A stretch of 38,099 bases of DNA, from contig JASUSP010000015.1 of NCBI GenBank assembly GCA_030446005.1, positions 1 to 38,099 of the forward strand, read 5' to 3'. Below the pieces are notes generated by a model that saw only the letters and a program-made list of their open reading frames with translations, had not been told where the DNA came from and did not search any database. A program made the translations under genes and the position numbers. This DNA is from Tepidanaerobacteraceae bacterium (GTDB lineage Bacteria; Bacillota; Thermosediminibacteria; Thermosediminibacterales; Thermosediminibacteraceae). The first letter of the stretch is position 1; each line of letters begins with the position of its first letter. Shown in pieces: positions 23,612 through 31,840 of the stretch.

Positions 23612-23962
23612 ATGTGGGGATGGAATAATGTAATTACTACGTTATTTGGCAGTATTATTTTCCCTTTGGTGATAGGTTTAGTGTGGGGGAAACTAGCTGA
23701 GGAGTATAAAACGTTTGGTGGTATTTTAGCGGGATTTTTTGTGGTAGGAACCGTTTGGTTGCTAAATCATGGTATTGGATTGATTTATGAACCTCAGATG
23801 ACAAGAGAATTTGCGGGTCCATGGAGCGATCAGGGATTAACTGCATTTTGGGGGTTGTTTGTGGCGGATTTATTTGCGGGAAAAAAAGTAAATTGGAATG
23901 CTCTGTTAAGTGCTATTTTGGGTGGCGTATTGGGAGGACTCTTACTTTATGCGACAGTGTAA
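23612..23962 (+). CDS. Small membrane protein, putative two-part transporter subunit B (Lin0368-like)
   Basis: A 116-residue membrane protein with about four hydrophobic helices and a similar glycine-rich character to its neighbour, such as ILGGVLGGLLLYATV at the end. The start ATG 23612 directly follows the TAG stop of subunit A, so the two are translated in tandem and probably form one complex. Both have the arrangement of a WxVNH / WLLNH segment at the second helix, suggesting they descend from one duplicated ancestor. No charged transport motif identifies the substrate. Confidence 0.55.
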   Translation: MWGWNNVITTLFGSIIFPLVIGLVWGKLAEEYKTFGGILAGFFVVGTVWLLNHGIGLIYEPQMTREFAGPWSDQGLTAFWGLFVADLFAGKKVNWNALLSAILGGVLGGLLLYATV

Positions 23963-24011
23963 TTTATTAAACAAATTTAAAATTAATAAATAATTTGGAG
24001 AAGGGGGAAAA

Positions 24012-25547
24012 ATGATGGCTTATGTATTGGGATTAGATGTAGGTACTTCGGCAACAAAAACAATTATAGTAAATGAGTCGGGAGAAGTTGTTGCAAAAGC
24101 CACAAAAGAATATGATTTTATAGTTCCAAAACTAGGATGGGCAGAAAGCGATCCAGAAATGTGGTGGCAAGCGGCAGTTGAAACGATAAAAAAGGTATTG
24201 GAGAAAGCTAAGATTAAACCGGAAGAAATAGCAGCAATTGGACTCAGTGGTCAAATGCACACATTGGTTCCGCTGGATAAGGAAGGAAAAGTTATAAGGA
24301 ATGCAATAATGTGGAATGACCAGCGTGTAGCAAAGCAATGTGATGATGTCCATGCGAAGGTTGGGGGAGAAGAGAAGCTTATTGATTTTGTGGCAAATAC
24401 TGCTCTGCCTGGTTATAGCATTGGTAAGATATTATGGATAAAAGAAAATGAACCGGAAAATTATGAAAAGATGGAAAAGTTTATAATTGCAAAAGATTAT
24501 ATAAGATATAAAATGACAGGTGAACTTGTTACAGATGTGTCAGATGCAAGTGGTACATGTTTATTTGATGTGGAAAAAAATAGATGGTCAGAAAGCTTGA
24601 TAAATCTGTTAGAAATTAAATCAAATATATTCCCTGAAGTAGTTGAAAGTCCACAAATTAGTGGTTTTTTAACAAAGGAAGCTGCTAATATATTAGGATT
24701 AAAAGAAGGGACGCCAGTTGTAGGGGGAGCTGGAGATGTGTTGGCCCAAGCAGTTGGGACAGGAGTAACTGAAGAAGGTATTGCAATGCTTATTATAGGA
24801 ACGGCAGGTATAGCTTCAGTGGCGCTTTCAAGATTTGGTAGGAATCCTGGTGGTTCTTTACAGTTGTTTAGAGGTGGAGTACCTGGAGAATGGAATATAT
24901 TTGGTTGTACTTTAGCGGCAGGAGGATCTTTTAAGTGGTTGAGAGATGCTATTGGACATGAAGAAAAAGTTATAGCTAACTTAACTGGCGATGATGCATA
25001 TAATATATTAGTTAATGAAGCTGTGCAGGAAGAAGTTGGTAGTAAAGGTTTGTTGTTTACTCCATATTTAGTAGGAGAAAGATGTCCTTACACAGATCCA
25101 AATGCAAGAGGAGCTTTTGTAGGGTTAAACATTATGCATGATAAGCGTTCTTTTGTAAGAGCAGTATTAGAAGGAATTGTATTTAGCTTAAAAGACGCTT
25201 TGAGATTAATTCAAACTTTAGGAGTTCCAATAAAACAAATTAGAGTGAGTGGTGGTGGAGCTATTAATCCTAAATGGAGGCAGATACAAGCAGATATATT
25301 AGGTGCAGAAGTAGTGACTGTGAGTTATAGTGGTGAAGGAGGTTCATACGGAGCAGCTATATTAGCTGGAGTTGGAGCTGGTTTTTGGCCTTCAGTAAAA
25401 GATGCAACAAAGAAACTTCTAAAAATTGAAACAAGGACAGAACCAATTAAAGAAAATAATGAGAAATATGAAAAAATATACGATATATACAGAGAAATAT
25501 ACCAAGCTTTAAAAAATATAAATGAAAAAATTAGCATGTTAAATTGA
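24012..25547 (+). CDS. xylB: FGGY carbohydrate kinase, xylulokinase-like
   Basis: A 511-residue FGGY-family sugar kinase with both actin-like ATPase halves. N-terminal GLDVGTSATKTIIV is the phosphate-1 motif; GLSGQMHTLVPLD and IMWNDQR resemble xylulokinase; the adenosine motif region GAGDVLAQAVGTG and the second phosphate motif IRVSGGGAINPKWRQI complete the fold. Xylulokinase converts D-xylulose to xylulose 5-phosphate, the substrate of the transketolases. FGGY kinases for L-ribulose or apulose look similar, so the sugar is a strong guess only. Starts are ATG 24012 or 24015 after an AGAAGGGGG site. Confidence 0.88.
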   Translation: MMAYVLGLDVGTSATKTIIVNESGEVVAKATKEYDFIVPKLGWAESDPEMWWQAAVETIKKVLEKAKIKPEEIAAIGLSGQMHTLVPLDKEGKVIRNAIMWNDQRVAKQCDDVHAKVGGEEKLIDFVANTALPGYSIGKILWIKENEPENYEKMEKFIIAKDYIRYKMTGELVTDVSDASGTCLFDVEKNRWSESLINLLEIKSNIFPEVVESPQISGFLTKEAANILGLKEGTPVVGGAGDVLAQAVGTGVTEEGIAMLIIGTAGIASVALSRFGRNPGGSLQLFRGGVPGEWNIFGCTLAAGGSFKWLRDAIGHEEKVIANLTGDDAYNILVNEAVQEEVGSKGLLFTPYLVGERCPYTDPNARGAFVGLNIMHDKRSFVRAVLEGIVFSLKDALRLIQTLGVPIKQIRVSGGGAINPKWRQIQADILGAEVVTVSYSGEGGSYGAAILAGVGAGFWPSVKDATKKLLKIETRTEPIKENNEKYEKIYDIYREIYQALKNINEKISMLN

Positions 25548-25581
25548 ATAATAAATATAGTGAAAAAGCTATAGCCTATTA

Positions 25582-25623
25582 AGAAACCCGATGATGTTGT
25601 ATAAACTGAGGGTTTCTGTTTTT
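25582..25623 (+). terminator. Possible terminator between xylB-like gene and dhaK
   Basis: AGAAACCC (25582-25589) and GGGTTTCT (25610-25617) form an 8-bp stem with a 20-base loop and a short T-run (GTTTTTT). It could end transcription partly before dhaK, giving lower expression of the kinase pair. Confidence 0.55.
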
Positions 25624-25669
25624 TACAATATCAAAAACATAAATTTATAAGGAAGGGAGAATATTTATT

Positions 25670-26665
25670 ATGAGAAGATTAATAAATGACCCTTATGATG
25701 TTGTGGAGGAAATGCTTGAAGGTTTTTGTAAAGCTCATAGCAAGTATGTACATCTTTATGAAAATGATGGAAGAGTTGTAGTGAGTAATTTAGCTCCTGT
25801 TAAAGGCAAGGTTGGTATCATAATCGGCGGCGGTTCTGGCCATGAGCCTCTGTTTTTAGGTTATGTAGGAGAAAATTTTGCTGATGCAGCTGTTATAGGA
25901 AATATTAATACATCGCCCTCACCTGAATCATGTTATAATGCTGTCAAAGCAGTGGATGCTGGAAAAGGATGTTTATACTTGTATGGTAATTATGCAGGAG
26001 ATGTAATGAACTTTGACATGGGGGCAGAGATGGCTGCTGAGGAAGGTATTAGAGTAGAAACTGTAAGAGTTACCGATGATGTTTGCTCTTCAAAAAATAT
26101 TGAAGACCGTAGAGGAGTAGCGGGAGACTTTTTCGTTTTCAAAGTGGCAGGAGCTAAAGCTGCGATGGGAGCAGATTTAGATGAAGTTAAGGCTGCAGCA
26201 GAAAAAGCTAATGCAAATACTAGATCGATGGGAGTGGCTTTGTCTTCAGCGACACATCCAGCAACAGGAAAACCGATTTTTGAAATGGAAGAAGGAGACA
26301 TGGAAATAGGTATGGGTATACATGGTGAACCTGGTGTAAGGAGAGATAAACTTCAGAAAGCAGATAAAGTTGTTGAAGAGATTATGAGCTATATAATACC
26401 TGATCTTCCATTTATTACAGGTGATGAAGTAGCAGTACTTGTGAATAGCTTAGGATCGACACCGCTTATGGATTTACATATTTGCTATAGAAAAGTGGCA
26501 ATGATACTAGAGGAAAAAGGGATTAAGATTTATCGGTCTTTTGTAGGACCATATGCTACGACTATGGATATGATTGGTATGTCGATTACGCTTATGAAAT
26601 TAGATGATGAATTAAAACAACTATTAGATTATCCTTGTTCTACTCCATATTTTACAATTAAATAG
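25670..26665 (+). CDS. dhaK: Dihydroxyacetone kinase subunit DhaK
   Basis: The substrate-binding subunit of dihydroxyacetone kinase, 331 residues. GGGSGHEPLFLGYVG is the N-terminal signature, and GMGIHGEPG contains the histidine that covalently holds DHA as a hemiaminal. The protein phosphorylates DHA to DHAP with the separate DhaL subunit. ATG 25670 follows GGAAGGG. It is followed 30 bases later by dhaL. Related kinases act on erythrulose; sequence cannot exclude this. Confidence 0.92.
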   Translation: MRRLINDPYDVVEEMLEGFCKAHSKYVHLYENDGRVVVSNLAPVKGKVGIIIGGGSGHEPLFLGYVGENFADAAVIGNINTSPSPESCYNAVKAVDAGKGCLYLYGNYAGDVMNFDMGAEMAAEEGIRVETVRVTDDVCSSKNIEDRRGVAGDFFVFKVAGAKAAMGADLDEVKAAAEKANANTRSMGVALSSATHPATGKPIFEMEEGDMEIGMGIHGEPGVRRDKLQKADKVVEEIMSYIIPDLPFITGDEVAVLVNSLGSTPLMDLHICYRKVAMILEEKGIKIYRSFVGPYATTMDMIGMSITLMKLDDELKQLLDYPCSTPYFTIK

Positions 26666-26695
26666 CACTAATATCACAAAAGGGGTAATAAAGTT

Positions 26696-27337
26696 ATGTA
26701 TGATGATTTTATACTTGACAAAGATTATTTCATAAAAGTCGTTGAAGACATAATAAATTTAATAGAAGAGCAGAGAGATTACCTAACAGATTTGGATTCT
26801 GCTATCGGTGACGGAGATCATGGATTTAACCTTAGTATTGGTTTTAGAGAAGTTAAGAAAAATTTAAAGGATTGGCAAGACAAAGACTTGACATTTATAT
26901 TCAAAAAAGTGGGTATGACTTTATTGTCTAAAGTTGGCGGAGCTTCTGGACCACTTTATGGAAGTTTTTTTATAAAATTTGGCGAAGCAGCTCAAACAAA
27001 AAATGAAGTAAACTTTAAAGAATTTTATAACATGTTTAAAGCAGGGATTGAGGCTATTGAATTTAGAGGGAAAGCCAAAGTTGGAGAGAAAACTATGTTA
27101 GATGCTTTAAAACCTGGATTGGATGCATTTAAGGATGCAATTGAAAACGATCTGGAGCCTAAACAGGCGTTTGAAAAATTTGTTGAAGCGGCAAAAAAAG
27201 GAGCTGAATCTACGATTCCACTTGTTGCAAAAAAAGGAAGAGCGATGCGTTTAGGTGAAAGGGCAATTGGGCACTTAGACCCTGGGGCGGCTTCTTCTGT
27301 TATGATATTGGAAGCGTTTTTAAAAAATATGACATGA
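26696..27337 (+). CDS. dhaL: Dihydroxyacetone kinase subunit DhaL
   Basis: The nucleotide-binding subunit of DHA kinase, 213 residues, all-helical. LDSAIGDGDHG (about residues 36-46) gives the aspartates that chelate the Mg-ADP. The C-terminal half contains the conserved GEKTMLDAL and GRAMRLGERAIGHLDPGAAS. In PTS-type systems DhaL keeps ADP bound and is phosphorylated by DhaM; no DhaM is nearby, so the phosphate donor is open (ATP or another DhaM). Start ATG 26696 follows AAAAGGGG. The gene ends the second sigma-54 operon. Confidence 0.92.
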   Translation: MYDDFILDKDYFIKVVEDIINLIEEQRDYLTDLDSAIGDGDHGFNLSIGFREVKKNLKDWQDKDLTFIFKKVGMTLLSKVGGASGPLYGSFFIKFGEAAQTKNEVNFKEFYNMFKAGIEAIEFRGKAKVGEKTMLDALKPGLDAFKDAIENDLEPKQAFEKFVEAAKKGAESTIPLVAKKGRAMRLGERAIGHLDPGAASSVMILEAFLKNMT

Positions 27338-27345
27338 TTAAAATC

Positions 27346-27382
27346 AAGTCCCGAGGAAATTTTTGGTCCATCGGGACTTTTT
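27346..27382 (+). terminator. Terminator after dhaL
   Basis: AAGTCCCGA (27346-27354) and TCGGGACTT (27371-27379) pair, followed by a T-run. It ends the sugar locus eight bases after the dhaL stop. Confidence 0.9.
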
Positions 27383-27813
27383 TAAGTAAGCGATGTTATA
27401 ATGTAATTACTCCCGGTTATTAGACTAAGCGACCAAAACTCCTCGCCTTACATAATAATTTTGAGAAAAACACTTTAGTTCTTAATCTGTATCTAATATA
27501 AAAAACCTCTACAACTATTTTGATTGATGATTACTTACAGTTTGAAATATAGATCTTAAAAACAAGACGTAAATCAGAGAAAGAGGCTTTCGAAATTATA
27601 AACTTCAATTATAGCGAAGGCATTCGCGAGCAGTCTGATAGTATAGAAGAGTGTGATAAATTCAAACGTTGTAAATTGATAAGTTCCTTGAAAAACACTT
27701 TTAAGATTATGTTATGTTGACCTAAAGAAACTCGTTATCATTTACTCCACTTACCATATAACAAAAAAATTTTATGTATTTAAAATCATGATACTGCAAG
27801 AGATATAATGCAC
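27383..27813. other. AT-rich gap with a possible coding remnant
   Basis: This and the promoter region up to 27941 form a 560-base gap. It is AT-rich and has no clear gene. An open stretch without a start codon (27553-27720, listed separately) looks protein-like. No inverted repeats of an insertion sequence, tRNA or riboswitch were recognised. Confidence 0.6.
27553..27720 (+). pseudogene. Possible remnant of an unidentified gene
   Basis: An open frame between a TAG (27550) and a TGA (27718) reads 55 residues with natural-looking composition, including EKEAFEIINFNYSEGIREQ and CDKFKRCKLISSLKN. There is no in-frame start or ribosome site near the beginning, and the frame stays open for another 20 codons past the TGA. 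It may be a decayed piece of a mobile element or other gene. No family was recognised. Confidence 0.25.
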
Positions 27814-27843
27814 TTGTTTATAACATTGAGTCTATGCTATAAT
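27814..27843 (+). promoter_or_regulatory. Candidate sigma-A promoter of the quinone operon
   Basis: TTGTTT (27814-27819) and a perfect TATAAT (27838-27843) with an 18-base spacer, about 100 bases before the UbiD-family start. Confidence 0.55.
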
Positions 27844-27941
27844 TTCAAAGAAAGATTTTTTAAATTGTTGCATTTAACTTTTGAAGAGTTGTAGTAACGA
27901 TATATAAGTGCAATAGATTTAAAGATATGGAGTGTAAGCTT

Positions 27942-29375
27942 ATGTATAAAGATTTACAAGATTTTGTGAATGTTTTGGAACAAAGAGGACTGCTAAAGCG
28001 GATAAAGGTAGAAGTGGACAGCGAACTGGAAGTAACTGAAATAGTGGATAGAGTGGTAAAATCAGGAGGTCCTGCGCTTCTTTTTGAAAATGTAAAAGGC
28101 TCAGAGTTTCCCCTGTTAATAAATACCTTCGGTACTTATGAGAGGATGAAGCTGGCATTAGAAGTAGAAAGCCTTGATGATATTGCTAGAGAAATAGAAG
28201 AGCTGATAGATTTTTCAAACTATGTGGGGTTGTTTAATAAAATAAGGTCGGCCACAAGACTTGCAAAACTTGCAAAAATTTTCCCGAAAAAGGTAAAACA
28301 AGGTGCCTGTCAGGAAGTCATGGAGGAACCAAACCTGTACAGGCTTCCAATATTGAAATGCTGGCCCGGGGATGGAGGAAGATTTATAACACTTCCATTG
28401 GTGATTACGAGAGACCCGGAGACGGGTGTTCAGAATATGGGCATGTACAGGCTTCAGGTTTTTGACGAGAAGACTACGGGGATGCACTGGCACCTCCATA
28501 AGGACGGCAGGGAGATATACGAAAAATATAAAAGGCGAGGGCAAAAGATGCCCGTTGCTGTGGCTCTTGGATGCGACCCGGCCACGATATATGCATCTAC
28601 CGCTCCCCTTCCAAAAGAAATTGATGAGATGGTATTTGCGGGATTTTTGCGAAAGGCGCCTCTTGAACTGGTAAAGTGCAAAACCTGCGATATTTATGTA
28701 CCCGCCAATGCGGAATTTGTGCTGGAAGGATATGTGGATATCGATGAATTAAGGGAAGAAGGTCCCTTTGGCGACCACACGGGATACTACTCGCTTAAGG
28801 ACTATTATCCCGTCTTTCACATTACGTGCATGACCCGCAAAAAAAATCCCATATATCCGGCCACTGTCGTAGGGAAACCTCCAATGGAGGACTGTTTTTT
28901 AGGGAAGGCCACGGAGAGAATTTTTTTGCCTTTTTTAAAAATACTGTGCCCAGAAATAGTGGATATAAATTTTCCGCTGGAAGGTGTGTTTCATAACTGC
29001 GTAATAGTTTCGATAAAAAAGAGATTCCCCGGCCATGCAAAAAAGGTGATGCACGCTCTTTGGGGAATCGGGCAGATGATGTATACAAAAATTATAGTTG
29101 TGGTGGACGAGAACGTGGACCCGAAAGACCTTTCGACTGTGGCGTGGAAGGTATTCAACAATGTTGACCCGAAAAGGGATGTGGTAATAGTCGACGGGCC
29201 CCTGGACGCTTTGGACCACGCTTCGCCGATGAAGCACTACGGAAGCAAGATGGGGATTGATGCAACTAAAAAATGGAAGGAAGAGGGGCACGAAAGGGAA
29301 TGGCCTGACGAGATTACCATGGACCCGAAGATAAAGGAGCTGGTTGACAGAAGGTGGAAAGAATATGGGTTCTAA
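27942..29375 (+). CDS. ubiD: UbiD-family prenylated-FMN decarboxylase (menaquinone MqnL type)
   Basis: A 477-residue decarboxylase of the UbiD family that uses prenylated FMN, made by UbiX, to remove a carboxyl from an aromatic ring. EGPFGDHTGYYSLKD holds active-site residues of the conserved E-R-E triad region, and the N-terminal DLQDFVNVLEQRGLLKRIK is the usual beginning. GGAG before ATG 27942 decides the start; ATG 27927 lies within that ribosome site region and is not used. It overlaps the UbiA-type gene and precedes UbiX, so the most likely role is decarboxylation of a prenylated dihydroxynaphthoate in the futalosine menaquinone route, or of another prenylated benzoate. Confidence 0.9.
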   Translation: MYKDLQDFVNVLEQRGLLKRIKVEVDSELEVTEIVDRVVKSGGPALLFENVKGSEFPLLINTFGTYERMKLALEVESLDDIAREIEELIDFSNYVGLFNKIRSATRLAKLAKIFPKKVKQGACQEVMEEPNLYRLPILKCWPGDGGRFITLPLVITRDPETGVQNMGMYRLQVFDEKTTGMHWHLHKDGREIYEKYKRRGQKMPVAVALGCDPATIYASTAPLPKEIDEMVFAGFLRKAPLELVKCKTCDIYVPANAEFVLEGYVDIDELREEGPFGDHTGYYSLKDYYPVFHITCMTRKKNPIYPATVVGKPPMEDCFLGKATERIFLPFLKILCPEIVDINFPLEGVFHNCVIVSIKKRFPGHAKKVMHALWGIGQMMYTKIIVVVDENVDPKDLSTVAWKVFNNVDPKRDVVIVDGPLDALDHASPMKHYGSKMGIDATKKWKEEGHEREWPDEITMDPKIKELVDRRWKEYGF

Positions 29376-30258
29376 AGGCCATGCGGTTTCGCTTGTTAGC
29401 ACTTTGTGGGGCCGGCTAAAGACTTATGGTGAATTGGTAATGTTTTCTCATACGTTATTTTCCCTGCCATTTTCGCTCATTGCTATGTTCTGGGCTGCTG
29501 GCGGACTGCCCCCGGCTAGAGTTTTTTTCTGGATTATGGTGGCCCTTTTTGGAGCAAGAAACGGTGCCAACGCCCTTAACCGCCTGGTGGACAAGGATAT
29601 AGATGCCAAAAATCCGAGGACTGCCGGAAGGCATATACCCAGGGGAATTGTAAAGGAATACGAAGCCTTTTTGATTGTGATATTTTGTTTTGCAATATTG
29701 GTATTAGCCGCGTTCAATCTGAACCCGCTTTGCGTGAAATTGCTGCCTGTTGCAATATTTTTATTCGTGATATATTCGTACACCAAGCGATTTACCTGGC
29801 TGTGCCACGTGATATTGGGGCTTGCCTGCGGTGGAGCTCCGGTAGGAGCTTGGATCGCGGTAACTGGAAAAATACAATGGCCGGCCTTGGTTCTCGGTGC
29901 TGCAGTGATGTTTTGGGTTGCGGGATTCGACATAATATACGGATGCCAGGATGTGGAGTTTGATACCAGTCACGGCCTTCATTCAATTCCGGCAAAATTC
30001 GGCATAAAAAATGCACTTAAAATATCTTCTGCTTTTCATGTGATCTCTATGGGTCTTTTGTTTTACCTCTATTTTTTGATGGATATGGGCTACCTTTATC
30101 TTGTCGGTCTTATTATTATCTCATGTTTTCTATACGCCGAACATAAGCTGGTTTCCCCTACGAACCTAAAGCATGTAACCATAGCTTCCTATGATATAAA
30201 TCAGATAGTCAGCGTGGTCTTTTTTATATTTTCTTTCATAGACATTTTCATTTTCTGA
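29365..30258 (+). CDS. ubiA: UbiA-family prenyltransferase (MqnP-like)
   Basis: An integral-membrane aromatic prenyltransferase of 297 residues with about eight or nine helices. The first Asp-rich motif NRLVDKDIDAKN and the second DIIYGCQDVEFD bind Mg2+-prenyl diphosphate. It attaches a polyprenyl tail to a hydroxyaromatic acid, then UbiD removes the carboxylate. ATG 29365 overlaps the ubiD end by 11 bases. The trio ubiD-ubiA-ubiX resembles MqnL, MqnP and MqnM of the futalosine pathway. The polyprenyl diphosphate probably comes from the synthase at 35228. Confidence 0.92.
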   Translation: MGSKGHAVSLVSTLWGRLKTYGELVMFSHTLFSLPFSLIAMFWAAGGLPPARVFFWIMVALFGARNGANALNRLVDKDIDAKNPRTAGRHIPRGIVKEYEAFLIVIFCFAILVLAAFNLNPLCVKLLPVAIFLFVIYSYTKRFTWLCHVILGLACGGAPVGAWIAVTGKIQWPALVLGAAVMFWVAGFDIIYGCQDVEFDTSHGLHSIPAKFGIKNALKISSAFHVISMGLLFYLYFLMDMGYLYLVGLIIISCFLYAEHKLVSPTNLKHVTIASYDINQIVSVVFFIFSFIDIFIF

Positions 30259-30267
30259 GGTGATCGG

Positions 30268-30855
30268 ATGGCAAGGTACGTGGTCGGCATAACGGGCGCA
30301 AGCGGCAGCATATACGGCGTGAGATTAATAGAAGAACTTTTGAAAGCGAAAAACGAGGTCCACCTTTTAATTACCGAAAACGGGGGCAAGGTTTTAAAAC
30401 ATGAATTGGGCTTCGATATGGAGGGTTTGGTTTCGCATTTTGGCAAATACGAAAGATTAGGCGGAGTTATTAAAAAATACGACATACATGACCTTTTCGC
30501 GCCGATAGCCAGTGGGTCTTTTCAAGCCGATGGGATGGTAATAATACCGTGTTCAATGTCAACCCTGGCGTTTATAGCCGGCGGGATGTCACATAATTTG
30601 CTGCAAAGGGCTGCCGATGTATTTTTGAAGGAAAAAAGAAAGATAGTCATAGTTCCGAGGGAAACGCCCTTGAACTCGATACACCTCGAAAACATGCTGA
30701 AACTTAGCAGAATGGGTGTTCATATAGTGCCGGCTATGCCCGCCTTTTATCATAATCCAAAAACTATTGATGATATGGTCAATTTCATAGTAGGGAGGGT
30801 ATTAGATGCCTTGAACCTCCCAAATCAACTATATGAAAGATGGAAAGGAGTGTAA
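30268..30855 (+). CDS. ubiX: Flavin prenyltransferase UbiX
   Basis: A 195-residue flavin prenyltransferase that makes prenylated FMN from FMN and dimethylallyl phosphate, the cofactor of UbiD. The start GITGASGSIYGVRLIEEL and the FMN/phosphate motif IIPCSMSTLAFIAGGMS are diagnostic, as is VPRETPLNSIHLENM. ATG 30268 follows the UbiA stop by nine bases with GAGGTGATCGG upstream. Its presence confirms that the adjacent UbiD homologue is prFMN-dependent. Confidence 0.96.
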   Translation: MARYVVGITGASGSIYGVRLIEELLKAKNEVHLLITENGGKVLKHELGFDMEGLVSHFGKYERLGGVIKKYDIHDLFAPIASGSFQADGMVIIPCSMSTLAFIAGGMSHNLLQRAADVFLKEKRKIVIVPRETPLNSIHLENMLKLSRMGVHIVPAMPAFYHNPKTIDDMVNFIVGRVLDALNLPNQLYERWKGV

Positions 30856-30862
30856 TTGAGCC

Positions 30863-31840
30863 ATGTTTATCAAAAAAATTAAAGGGTTAGTGGTTGTCTT
30901 CACATTAATTTGCCTTATGTTTTCGCTCAGTGCTTGCTCAAAAAATAATTCGACAAAAACAGCTCCCGAAGCACCTCAAAAAGAAAAGGGAAGTCCCCTC
31001 GTAATCGGTGTTCTTCCCGATGTTGATTCCATACCTCTGATTATAGCTGAGGCAAAGGGATATTTCGAGGAAGAAGGGGTAGAGGTTAAACTTGAGCATT
31101 TTAAGAGCGCTATGGAGAGGGATAGTGCCCTTCAAAGCGGCAAAATAGACGGAGCGGTCTCGGACATTCTCGCAGCGGCTTTTGCTAACGACGGGGGGTT
31201 CAAAGTAAAAATAACCTCTCTCACCAACGGAACTTATAAACTCCTTGCGGGAAAGGGAAAAAATATCGATGTAGTTGAAAAGATGAAAGGCAAGGGCATT
31301 GCCATATCAAAAAACACCATTATAGAATATGCTACCGATAAGATATTGGAAAAATACGGCGTAGATCCAAACGAGGTAAACAAGGTGGTAGTACCTCAAA
31401 TCCCAACGAGGTTGGAGATGCTCCAAAACGGAAAGGTTGATGCTGCAACGCTTCCAGATCCGCTGGCTTCGGTGGCTGTAAAAAACGGGGCGAAGGTTAT
31501 AGAGAGCACCGACAGATTGGGGATAAATCCGGGGGTACTGTTGTTTTCGCAGGAAGCTATAGAACAAAAGGGGAATGAAATTAAGGCCTTCTATAAGGCG
31601 TATAACAAGGCCGTGGAATTTCTCAATCAAAATGAAAAGTCATCTTATATTGATATTATAATTGAAAAAGCCGGATTCCCCGAAGATGTTAAGGACATTA
31701 TAAGTCTCCCGGAATATACGAAGGCAAAGCTTCCGTCGAAAGAGGATTTTGACGGGGTGATGGACTGGCTAGTGAAAAAAGGCCTTGTAAAGAAGGCGTA
31801 TTCTTTTGATGAACTGGTAGACGGGAGATTCCTTGAGTAA
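30863..31840 (+). CDS. ABC transporter substrate-binding lipoprotein (NMT1/SsuA-like)
   Basis: A 325-residue solute-binding lipoprotein. The signal peptide ends in a lipobox (SLSAC, Cys about 25), followed by a Ser/Thr/Lys-rich linker and a two-lobe binding fold beginning LVIGVLPDVDSIPLIIAEAKGYF. It matches the NMT1/SsuA/ThiY class that binds aromatic, sulfonate or pyrimidine compounds. It begins eight bases after ubiX and is followed by its own ATPase and permease genes. Being in the quinone operon, it may import a quinone precursor; a thiamine-precursor or sulfonate role is the alternative. MqnA and MqnD share this fold, but the lipobox points to a true receptor. Confidence 0.87.
   Translation: MFIKKIKGLVVVFTLICLMFSLSACSKNNSTKTAPEAPQKEKGSPLVIGVLPDVDSIPLIIAEAKGYFEEEGVEVKLEHFKSAMERDSALQSGKIDGAVSDILAAAFANDGGFKVKITSLTNGTYKLLAGKGKNIDVVEKMKGKGIAISKNTIIEYATDKILEKYGVDPNEVNKVVVPQIPTRLEMLQNGKVDAATLPDPLASVAVKNGAKVIESTDRLGINPGVLLFSQEAIEQKGNEIKAFYKAYNKAVEFLNQNEKSSYIDIIIEKAGFPEDVKDIISLPEYTKAKLPSKEDFDGVMDWLVKKGLVKKAYSFDELVDGRFLE

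Noticed and set aside
11909-27337. Sulfoquinovose degradation (sulfo-transaldolase or sulfo-transketolase pathway)
   Set aside because: No sulfoquinovosidase, sulfosugar isomerase or sulfonate exporter is recognisable; DhaKL, RpiB and xylulokinase fit a different substrate better.
30863-31840. Reading the binding protein as the futalosine-pathway enzyme MqnA or MqnD
   Set aside because: It has a signal peptide with lipobox and is followed by its ATPase and permease, so it is a transporter receptor despite the shared fold.
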